From Schizochytrium sp. CCTCC M209059 (Eukaryota; Sar; Bigyra; Thraustochytrida; Thraustochytriidae): a stretch of 64,000 nucleotides of DNA. The first letter of the stretch is position 1; every line of letters begins with the position of its first letter. The stretch lies in NCBI GenBank assembly GCA_000818945.1, contig KN805385.1, positions 144,001-208,000 on the forward strand, written 5' to 3'. Below the pieces are notes generated by a model that worked only from the letters and a program-made list of their open reading frames with translations, did no database searches and had not been told where the DNA came from. Shown piece after piece: positions 10,383 through 19,800 of this stretch. Both the position numbers and the translations under genes were made by a program.

Positions 10383-11381
10383 ATGACGGGCACGACGCGC
10401 ATCGTGGTGCAGGTGCCCAAGAACATGCAGGGCAAAGTGATCGGGCGCGGCGCAGCGACACTCAAGGACATTGAGAGCGACTATGACGTCAAGCTGCACA
10501 TGCCCGCCAGAGATTCGGACTCGGAGGACGTCGTCATCGAAGGCGCCGCGGACAAGTGTGAGTTCGCCAAGCGTCGCGTCCTCGACATCATCGGCCAGGC
10601 TCCGGACGTAACCAGCGGCGCGCGCGCAGAGGCGCAAAAGCTCTACGACGAGGCCGACCGCCTCTTTGAGGCCGCCCGAAATGCCGGCTCTCCCGAAGAG
10701 TCCAGAGACCTCAAGGATCAAGCCCACGCGAAACGTCGCGAGGCAGAGGAAGCCAATGAACGCGCGGCGCGCGTCATTTTTGAGCACAAGAACGGCGGCT
10801 ATGGCCTTGACCAAATGGATCTCCACGGCCTTTACGTCAAAGAGGCCATGCGCTTTGTGGAGGAACGTCTCCGCAAGGTCGATGACAAGCTCCGTGCCAA
10901 CGAAATGGAGCTTGTCATCATTCCTGGCCAGGGCATTCACTCCAGCGGCGCCGCCAAAATCAAGCCTACCGTCGAGCAGTACCTTCGCGACAATAACTAC
11001 CCGTACGAACTCGATCCTGCCGGCGGGCAATTTACCGTCTCCTTCAAGGATGCAGGCCCCGAAGTCTCGCAGCCTGCCGCGGCCCCGACGCCGGCGCAGC
11101 CCTCCAAGCCCCAGACCCAGGCGCAGCCTGCCAACAAGCCGGATACCCAGCCGAGTCAGCCTGCCGGTCACGCCTCTGCGTCCGAAAACAACCAAAGCAA
11201 AGACGAGCCCACGTGGGAGCACCTTCTCACAAAATGTTTCCAGCTCTGTTTTACTCATTTCTTCTCGTCAAAGGAGCAGGGGCCAAACACAAGCTCATCA
11301 CAGCAGCAGCAGCAACAACAGCAGCAAGGCCGGTCCGCACCTCAGACGCAAGAGGTCAACCGAAGTGTTGCTCAGGTGTAA
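10383..11381 (+). CDS. KH-DUF1771-Smr domain protein
   Basis: The 332-residue protein combines three nucleic-acid modules. A KH domain (about 4-71) carries the IGRGAATLKDIE loop; the fourth glycine of the usual GxxG loop is alanine here (G21-R-G-A24). Residues about 78-140 form the helical DUF1771 that commonly precedes Smr. The Smr domain (about 145-221) has the DLHG motif at 146-149 and GQGIHS at 182-187, both signatures of the family. Smr domains of eukaryotic homologues bind or cleave RNA, for example in no-go decay of stalled-ribosome mRNAs; that activity is inferred. The tail (222-332) is Pro/Gln/Ala-rich with nine consecutive glutamines. An oddly hydrophobic patch (KCFQLCFTHFF, about 282-292) within that tail might be unspliced intron sequence. 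Confidence 0.9.
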   Translation: MTGTTRIVVQVPKNMQGKVIGRGAATLKDIESDYDVKLHMPARDSDSEDVVIEGAADKCEFAKRRVLDIIGQAPDVTSGARAEAQKLYDEADRLFEAARNAGSPEESRDLKDQAHAKRREAEEANERAARVIFEHKNGGYGLDQMDLHGLYVKEAMRFVEERLRKVDDKLRANEMELVIIPGQGIHSSGAAKIKPTVEQYLRDNNYPYELDPAGGQFTVSFKDAGPEVSQPAAAPTPAQPSKPQTQAQPANKPDTQPSQPAGHASASENNQSKDEPTWEHLLTKCFQLCFTHFFSSKEQGPNTSSSQQQQQQQQQGRSAPQTQEVNRSVAQV

Positions 11382-11541
11382 CTGGCTTGCAAGAGCGTTC
11401 ATGCGATACTCATGGATCATTATTTTCGACAACCATCAATATGTTTGACATTTACATTCACGTTTCGTCTTGGGCCGGTTTTTCTTTTTTTCTTTTCTCT
11501 CTGCAAGTCGTATACATTCGCTTCGTCTCAACATGGCGATA

Positions 11542-12111
11542 TCAAGGCTCCTTGAAGAGTCGAAGCACACCACCGTGGAACGAGCCCTTGTTCCAGTGAT
11601 GCACGTCGTCGTAGCGTTTCTTCTCCTTGGAAGCTGTTTGCCGGCGCTTCTTGCGCTCCCGGCCCGTCACCACACCCGACGCGTCAACTTCGGCCTGCTG
11701 CTTCTTGGCTCGCTCGGCGAGCGTCTTGTCCCTTGAGAAAAGGATCTTGAGCGGCACCTTCTCTCGCTTTTCCGGCTTGCAACCGAGACGCGCGAGCTTG
11801 GCGGCCTCGTACGCCTTGCGATCGCGTTTGCTCATCCCGCTCGCGCCCAGCTCCATCACATCTTGGTACGTCGCCTCGCGCTCCAGGCGCGCCTTCTTCC
11901 GCGCAACCGCCTCCTCGTATCTCCTCGCCTCCCGCGAGCCCGCCGCCGCCGTCTCCCGCGAGCCCGTCGCCCCCGGCGTCGCCGCCGCCGCCGCCGCGCC
12001 GTCGGATGCCGCGCCGCGACTCCGTTTCCGCGAGGCGCGCGCCTCCCGCGGCGCCGACGGCTCCGAGAAGACCACCGTCTCCACGCGCGCGCGCGACCGC
12101 GGCTTGCTCAT
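11542..12111 (-). CDS. Basic protein, possibly C1orf131/DUF4602-like
   Basis: The frame is open to 12360, but the upstream part is low-complexity, so I take the ATG at 12111 (MSKPRSR), giving 189 residues. The protein is strongly basic and Ala-rich. It has a helical, charged centre (REARRYEEAVARKKARLERE) and a C-terminal segment running from KRYDDVHHWNKG to the GxF-xx-GvLrL motif. That ending resembles the DUF4602/C1orf131 family, a component of the small-subunit processome in ribosome assembly. I am not certain of the match. Composition suits a nucleolar protein. It is convergent with the KH-Smr gene with only 160 bp between them and follows the guanylate kinase gene on the same strand. Confidence 0.65.
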   Translation of the reverse strand: MSKPRSRARVETVVFSEPSAPREARASRKRSRGAASDGAAAAAATPGATGSRETAAAGSREARRYEEAVARKKARLEREATYQDVMELGASGMSKRDRKAYEAAKLARLGCKPEKREKVPLKILFSRDKTLAERAKKQQAEVDASGVVTGRERKKRRQTASKEKKRYDDVHHWNKGSFHGGVLRLFKEP

Positions 12112-12487
12112 CTCCCTGCGCTGCTCCTCTTCCGCACGCACGCACGCACGCACGCACGCAAGCTCGCTCGCACGCGCGTCTTTGCGCAGAAGGTTTGCCT
12201 GCGACACCGACAGCGACAGCGAGTTGTTTGGTTGCGGGTTCTGGGTGGGTGGACGTGCGGAGGAGGACGTGGAGGGAGGGAGGGAGGGAGGGACAAGGGC
12301 TCCTTTCCTCGGAGCAAGTAAGTATCGCGAGACGGCTTGAGCCAGTGGCGTGGCTGGCAAGATGGCGTGTCAGTGATCTCACTTATCCTGATTGCTCCAA
12401 AACCAAAGTCATGCTTCTCTGGAGAAGAAGAATCATGATCAACCTGTCGAGCTCATCAGGATTCAGAAACTTCTTAAGTTAGACGTC
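12112..12487. other. Spacer with GCAC and GGGA repeats
   Basis: This stretch is upstream of the small basic gene and downstream of the guanylate kinase gene. It has a GCAC tetranucleotide run at 12134-12161 and a GGGA run at about 12270-12293. No gene is seen. Confidence 0.6.
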
Positions 12488-13261
12488 TTACGCTGTCGAA
12501 GGAAAACGCGAGGCAAACCACTGCGCAGTGACAAGCCGGCGCAAAATGGGATAAGCATGTGACCAGCTGTCATAGTTAACAATTGTGGCGTCCACCAAAG
12601 CATCCTCCTTGCAGAACTCTGCTTCAACGACGGCCTGCTTCAGACGCATTTGGACCTGGTCCTCAGACTCGGTCCCACGGCCGCGCAGACGCTTCTCTAG
12701 CTCTTCCAGCGATGGCGGAATGATCCCAAGACATTTGACTCGAAGATCAAGAGCAGGATCCTCTGCCGCTTTCTTGATGCTGCGCACACCATGCATGTCC
12801 ACGTCCATGAGCACTATTTTGCCCTCGCGATTCACATCCTCGAGCGCACGCAGGCTCGTGCCATACATATTTCCATGAATTGACACGTGTTCCACGAAGG
12901 CGCCACTGGCAATTTCCTGCTGCATTGCCGCTGTGCTCGTAAAGTGATAGTTTATCCCATCGACCTCGCCAGATCTTAGCGTACGCGTCGTGTGGCTCAC
13001 CGAAAACCCGAAGCTGTCCGGAAACTCCTCTAGCAGCAATTGCGTCAGCGTCGACTTTCCCGAACCCGACGGGCCGCACAAGAGCAAAACGTCGCGCTGG
13101 CCCTTTTCCTCCTCGTTCTGGCAGCCGTCTCCAACCGTCGAGGTCGCCAGCTTTGCGCGCCGCTGCTGCAGCAGCCCAAGGTTTCTCGCGCGAAAGTGTC
13201 TCCTCCTTTTCAACTCGTGCGCCGCCGCTCGCCCAGCACGCGCCGCTCCCGCTGCGTGCAT
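12488..13261 (-). CDS. GUK1: Guanylate kinase, likely mitochondrial
   Basis: Guanylate kinase phosphorylates GMP or dGMP to the diphosphate using ATP. The frame begins at a TTG; the first ATG gives 257 residues from 13261. The P-loop GPSGSGKST is at residues 63-71. The GMP-binding SHTTRTLRSGE segment follows about 25 residues later, with the Tyr of NYHF beyond it, then the IVLMDVDMHGVRSIK strand and a lid region ending with an arginine-rich LEKRLRGRGTESEDQV loop. All are standard for the family. The first 45 residues are an extra extension, rich in Arg and Ala and free of acidic residues until residue 16, typical of a mitochondrial presequence. Organelle targeting is therefore inferred. The gene is divergent from the giant coiled-coil gene. 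Confidence 0.93.
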   Translation of the reverse strand: MHAAGAARAGRAAAHELKRRRHFRARNLGLLQQRRAKLATSTVGDGCQNEEEKGQRDVLLLCGPSGSGKSTLTQLLLEEFPDSFGFSVSHTTRTLRSGEVDGINYHFTSTAAMQQEIASGAFVEHVSIHGNMYGTSLRALEDVNREGKIVLMDVDMHGVRSIKKAAEDPALDLRVKCLGIIPPSLEELEKRLRGRGTESEDQVQMRLKQAVVEAEFCKEDALVDATIVNYDSWSHAYPILRRLVTAQWFASRFPSTA

Positions 13262-13855
13262 CGTCTCTGCGTCCAATGGCCCTCCCAACCCTCGCGCTTG
13301 CGCTCGCGCTCGCGCTCGCGCTCGCGCTCCGCGTGGGTCTGCAAGTCGATTGCCTTGCCTTGCCTTGCCTTTGCCAGTTGCCTTGCCAGTTGCCTTGCCT
13401 CTTTTGCAAGGCAGCGAGCAAGTTACTCACGTCGTCAAGCAGACAGGCAAAGGCATCAGCACAGCACGCTCACCTCAGCGTTCGCGCCATTTTTGCTCAA
13501 ACGACTGCCGCTGCGCCTGCGAGACACGGCGGCCCAAAGAGTCTCCGCGTAATCAATTGCTGGCGGCAAGCTGACCCAGACCTTGCATGTATAGTACCAT
13601 GAAAATCTTCTCTGGGCTCCTTAATAAATAAGAAGAAGAAAAAACTCTTTGACGCGCGAGGCCTATAGCCGTTGAACGCGCGCGCAACTTACACAGATTG
13701 CTACGACTTTTAACAGGGAGGGGTGTAAAGGCCGCCTTTGCAAAGGTCATGGATGAACGGACCCCTGCGGCCCAGAAGAGCCCAACTCCAAAGCGCTCTG
13801 CGGTTTGCGCAGCGATAGCTCCTGCAAGTGCCGCCGCGGGGACCACGCGACGAAC
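13262..13855. other. Divergent promoter region with GCGCTC and TTGCC repeats
   Basis: This 594-bp region lies between the guanylate kinase start (-) and the start of the 2562-residue gene (+). It contains a GCGCTC hexamer run at about 13293-13330 and a degenerate TTGCC/CCTTG pentamer run at 13351-13402. The part nearest the right-hand gene is ordinary sequence with no clear core element. Confidence 0.5.
13351..13402. repeat. TTGCC-type pentanucleotide tract
   Basis: Units of TGCCT/TTGCC repeat with two CAGT interruptions. It sits directly upstream of the guanylate kinase start. Confidence 0.85.
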
Positions 13856-16800
13856 ATGGCGCACCGTCGCAGGAAAGGCGGCGCCCTTGAGAAGGACAAC
13901 AACGAGGGCAAGGATGACGATGACGACAACGACGACGACGACGACGATGAGGAGGAGGAGGAGGAAGAAGACGATAGCGACGAAGATGACAGCGACGAAG
14001 ATGACAGCGATGAGGACGACAGCGACAGCGACAGCGAAGGTGATAGCGACAGTGACGATGAGAGCGGCGACGACGACGATGACTCCCTTCCAGATGATCC
14101 CAAAGAAATCGAGCGTCTCGCGCGAGAACAATGGAAAGACCGCGGTTTCAACGAGGCAGACTTCACCGTGGAAAAAATGTTCGAGATTTGGGCACGCGAG
14201 GAAGAAGAAGGACTTGGCCGCGCGCGCGCGTCCAATAATCTTCAGCGCAAGATGGAGCTGCTTCGTATGAACCAAGAAGCCGAAGTCTTTGACACAGCCG
14301 CGCTCAAGGCCATGGCCAAGGCCAAGGCCCTCGAGCTCAAGGAACAAGCAAAGGATCTCGCACTCGAAACCAAGGAACGCGTTCTGCCCCCCTTTGTCAA
14401 GCGCATGCTCAGACTTCGTGCGCATGAGCGCAAGGCTGCAGCACTCATTAAAACGGCTCAAGCCGCCCATGACCTTCGACTCGAGCAACGACGTATTAAA
14501 CACGAGGAAATTGCAAAAGAAAAACTTGAGCAAGAGCGACAGCGAGAAAGGGTCGAACGCCAAGAACAGTTCAAAGCCTTTCGCCGAAAGCAAAAGGAAG
14601 AGGCCATCCTGCGCGACAAGAAGCTCGCCTCAGAGGCAATCTTGAAGCGGCGCGAGCAAGAACGTGTTGAACGCGAGGCCCAAGAGGCCGAGGACGCAGC
14701 CAAGGAGCGCCAGCGCATTCACGAGCGCACACGCGCCCGTCGTCGCCGTGACATCAAATCGTGGCTCGCCACGCACCGGACCGGCGTTCAAGAAGCTGCG
14801 CAACGAAGACAAGATCGAGATAAACTTCAACGTGCACGCGAAAAGCTCGTGCAGGAACGGTTCGAACAGGAGACGCAGGCGCACAACGCCCAGGTCGAAA
14901 AGGATGCTCTCGGCTTGCCGACGATATCGCCCGGCGTTCCCGGCATCTTCGCCAAGCCTATTGGCGCAAAGCACGGCGTACCACATGGGGTTCACAGGCA
15001 TGATAAGCCTGCCTATGATCTCTTTGATCCAGAGCTCGATGCCACAACGCTAGAACCGCCATTTTCCAGCGCCGACGCCTCGAAGCAGGTTGCTCTACTC
15101 GAAATTCGCGTCATGGAGGCTGAGTCTCTCGTTGCGGCCGCCCTTGCCCCTTACCAAGATGCTCAGAGCAAGCTCGACGCCAATCGTGCTGATATTCGTT
15201 CGCTAGACGAGCAGATACTTGTCCTTGATCGCGAAATTGTACACATCGATAACGAGCAAAAGGAGTTCCGCGCCAGCCTGCTCAAACCGCCTCGCCGTGA
15301 ACCCAACCGTTCAGAAATGGAGCGCGAAAACCTTTTGACACGACGCAAATTTGAAATCCGCACGAGAATCGACAGTGAGCTCCGTCCAAGGCTCGAGGTA
15401 TGCAAGCAGTCGAAGCAGGATCTCGAGACCCAATTTGCTCTTGCAGAAGAGCGCCTTCATATGCTTCGAGAGGAAGCTCTTGCCCGAAGGGCGGAACTCG
15501 ACGCGCGTCTCGAGATGCAACCCGAGCTCCCACTTGTCATCGGTCGCGCTCTTCACAAAGTCGACGAGCATCAAGGCCAACCGGCCGTCGACCCAGTGCG
15601 TTCTTTTGAAGGTGTCGTGCAGCGTACCAATGCGGAATTGTTACGTCACGCCGCCGCGCAGCTTGAAAAGCATTGCAAAGACCTCACCAAAATGGCACAG
15701 CAAAAGAGCACGTCTCGCGAAGAGTACACGTACTTGAAGTCAGATCTCGAGCTATCCGTGTCCCGACTCGCAGAAACGCAGACCCGCATTCAACGTGCTC
15801 AGGAGGCTCAGCTGCGGGCCGACCTTGTCATGGCCATTGAGACCTTTTTCCAAAAAGGCGGTATCGCTAACCTCGCGAAGATATCCAACGTCTACGCTGG
15901 CGCACTTGATTGGTGGCAAGGCCATCAACCCGAAGCAACGACGAACGTGCGCCTGGTCGACGAAGTCGCGCAACAACATCACGCAGACGACAAAACTGAC
16001 GATCAGACCTTTATCGGCGTTACGGCCGACGTCCACGATCGCGTTGGCACCATCGAAGGCATCATTCAACTTCCGCGACACCGCCTCTACCGAGTCACGA
16101 CGGTCATTACGCGCCATCCCCAAAAGGACATTCCCGGTCGCGCGGCGCAGCTGGACGTCACAGACTACATTAACGTCCGCTTTGGTCCGTCGCTTCAACA
16201 ATTGAGCTTGATTGGTAAAGTCTTCAACGCTCCCAGCGCAGAGCAGCCCCCTGGTGCTCCAGTTCATCATACTATAACTACTCTCATTGCTGGGACCAGT
16301 GTTGCTTACAGGTTCGATTTTCGCGGTTCGTCCACTCAATGCGCGCTCGTTGTCAAAAATGGATGGGTTCAGGAGGAGGAACCAAACAATCCTGCTGATG
16401 GAGTCGACAAGGATTCGCCCCAAGTATTGACCGACTTTGTACGCCAGCTCCGCATCGAGCGCTTGCAAGGAAAAGACCGGGCAAACCATTTGCTCGAAGA
16501 GCTGATACGTGCCAAAGAATGCCCCAAGCCGTACTGGGACTCGTCCATCTTCCAAGGTACCTTGCAACGCTTTGAAAAGAATCGCTTCCTACAAATGCTT
16601 CAAGACACACTCGAAACCCTTGGCAAGGAAAGGGAAGAGCTCGAGCAAAGAAAAATTGCGCGGCGAGATGCTCTTCTCAAGTTGCATGAATCTCAAGCAC
16701 AACCTGGAGCCCTTGTGCATACGCGGGAAAAAGGCCCGGAAGGCACCAAGCCGCGACGATTCAGTGCCGCGCGCGCCCAGCATCAGGAATTGCTGGCGCG

Positions 16801-19800
16801 CAAGGCGCATAACAGTGAACATCTCGAAACAATGCGCAAGGAAGCCGAACTTGATGAAAAGATGATTCTGGCCAAAGAACGATATATTAATCGAAAACGG
16901 CGTGGCATGGACGGTGCCGCCGCGATCGAAGAGGGACAGCGTCTTGTGGGTCGTAAGCTCGAAATTTTCTTCGCCGATATCGCCCGTTGGCGCGTTGGCA
17001 AAGTCATGGACATGAAAGCATCGTGGGTTGATCAAAACACACGGCTTCAGGTCCTTCACAAACTCGAACTTTCGGACGAACCTGAGGGCTCGTCAAAATG
17101 GGACGACCTTCTCGCACGTCGCTTCGTTGAGCTCAAAGTGGACGTATCTGACGTCGAAGAACGGCGCAAAGAGCTTGAAGAAGATCGGCTTCGCCAAAAG
17201 CGACAAGATCGCGAAGAACGCGAGCGTGTCGCTGCGGAAGAGGCCCGCGAGGACAAAGAGATCAAGGAGCGCGCTACAATGGAAAAGAACGAGCTCTTGC
17301 GCAAGGCCGCACAAGAAGTCGCCAATGCAGGGGAACGAATCCGCGCCGAGATTGCATTCGCTGTGGAGACCAGCGAACACGTGCGTGGCCTCGTCCAGGC
17401 CAAAACTAACGAGCTTCGGAGGGAACTTCTCGAAGCTACAATGGCAGAAACAGGGTCTCGGTCACTCGGGCGTCGAGCAAGAGAAGAAATTGGCAAAATC
17501 GCCGCCGAAGAAGCCCAAAAGGCATTTGCGGAAAAACCCATTGCCGTTGCGGAAAGCGACATCAAGGAAAAGTGGCAGCATGAAATGAAACTTCTCAAAG
17601 CGCGCCACGCGCTCATTGTAGAAAATTACCATGCCAAACTTAAGGCCCGGAGAGAACAAGAGGCCGAAAACCTCCTCCGTAAGCGCAACGCAAGCCTTGC
17701 AGCCCGCAAGCGCCAGCGCGCCGAGCTCGGCAAGCTGCTTGCCATCGTGGAGATTGAAAAGGCCTTGCCTCCAGCAACGCGATGCGAACATCGCCGTGTA
17801 CGCTATTGGGGAACGCAGTATAAGAACGGTGTTCGCTGCCTCCGCTGCAACGCCGAGGTATCTCGCTCGTTTTGTGACCCCTCGCAAGCCTGGGAAATGA
17901 ACGCTGAAACGGGTGCCGCCATTGCCCTTCATCGCAGAGCGGAGGCGCGTTATATTGCAGCAAATCCAGAGCAAGATGCATTGATCGAGGCCGAGCGTCA
18001 GCGCGTTGAAAAGGAGGAAAGACTCATCGAGGCTGCAGGTCGCGACCTACCGGGATCTCAGTTGGCCATCAACCTGGAAAAGCTGAATGCACGCCATTTG
18101 CTGTCCACGTCCCTAAGAAACAATGACGTCCATGCGGGCCACTGGGGCGACCCAACACCATTGCGAACACGCTACTCGCGAAATCAAGCTCTCCGCATGG
18201 ATTATATGACGCACTTCTCCCGCGTTCGAGGCTACAAACTCAAATTGGCCGACCTTGCACGCACTCGAGAAGCCCTTTTACGCGAACGTCGCGAATCAAC
18301 AGTGGCGCTAGAAGAGGCACACCAAGACAATTTTGCAATTGAAAACCGCGCATTGCGCATCGAAGGCGAATACCATCGCGCCCAGGAGTTGCTGCGCGAG
18401 AGACGAGAAGCGATCGAACGCACAGAAAAGGCTGAGGCCACATTGGAGCTTGCTCTCGAAGACCGCATCGAAAAAGAGCTCATCTACGACGCCACTTGTC
18501 GGGACCTGTTTGTTGCCGAGGCTAACCTCGATATTCGAAGTAACGAGGCCCGACATGCTCTCGTGCAAAGCCAACAGATTGACAAAGACCGCGATCGCGC
18601 TCACGATATGCTAACTCGCCTCAAAAAGGAGCTGCAGACCGCTCGCGAAAATCACGAAAAAGCAGAGAATATTCTTCAGACTGTTCGCTGGCAACAGCGA
18701 GGCTCGCCAGTGCTGTACGTTCCATGGGCAAAGCGACTTGGTTTGGCGACCATCGTCTTTTGCCGTCCCGTGGATCCTGAAAAGGCTGATGACCAAGAAG
18801 ATGCTGTCGACATGGTCAAAATCCGTCTCGTGTGCGGCGGCTCCCAAATCATCTTCTTGTACTGTCCGTTGCAACCCATCATCGATGAGGAACGTCGCCG
18901 TGAAGCCGCTGAGCGGCCTCTTATGGAGGCCGAGGATGCCGCATCTGCAAAGTACGCGCGCGCAGAAGCTGCATTTCGAGTCGAAAATCAGCGCCTCATG
19001 GAGCGCGAAGAAATCCTTCAGCGCCAGGTCGAAGAGGTGATCTTTCGTGAACTTGTCGAAGAGCGTGCTGTGGAGGAAGCGCGCGGCGAAGCAATGCTCA
19101 ACGCCTTGCAAGTGCTACAGCTCAAGTGGAAGCGAGAGCAATTTAAACGTCTTGCGCGCGAACATGTAAATCGGGAGCACCTGGCTCTTGTTGAGGCTCT
19201 TGCCGAGTTTGACCTCGAAGGCCCAACAAAGGCCCAGCCATATGCCCCCGAGCCTTTTTCCAAAGCCAAGAGAAGAAGAGCTCGCCGACAAAGGTACATG
19301 GAACTTTGTGCCATCTTTCAAGATGAGCAAGCCGACCTTGCCGAAGCCGAAATCCGACTTCGCTACAAGACTTTACGTGAGCGCGAGGAACGTGATGCAG
19401 CCATCGAGTCCATCATCGAAGAGATAGTAGATGGAGAGTCACGGAGCATCGCCGAAGCATATTATGCTAATTCGCTCGACACGGCGCAGCGTCGCATGGA
19501 CGAATCTAATGTTTATCTTGCGGGCGGTCAAGGCGTCGAGGGTATCCTTCAGGTTGCGGACGGTACAAATGCAAATGATACTGCTTTGTCAAGACCGGTT
19601 GCCCCCTTAGGAACGGCCATCCACTTTGAGGTGTACAGAGATCTTTCGCGTCTACGTCGCGCTCGCCGTGTCGAGCTTGAGCGCTTATTGGCACATTGGG
19701 CTCACCACAATGAGCTGGAAAAGGAACGTCTGGCGGCCCAAAGGGCGTGGGAGGCGCGCGCTGAAGAGCGCGAACGCGAGGAAGCCGAGAACGATGCCAT

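Noticed and set aside
10029..11258. 409-codon minus-strand frame ending in repeats of AKPSQ
   Set aside because: It is antisense to the KH-Smr gene and runs into the GGCTT array, which has no stops in this direction.
13553..14593. 346-codon minus-strand frame rich in Val and Leu
   Set aside because: It is antisense to the acidic and coiled-coil start of the 2562-residue gene; polyAsp codons read as Val/Ile on the other strand.
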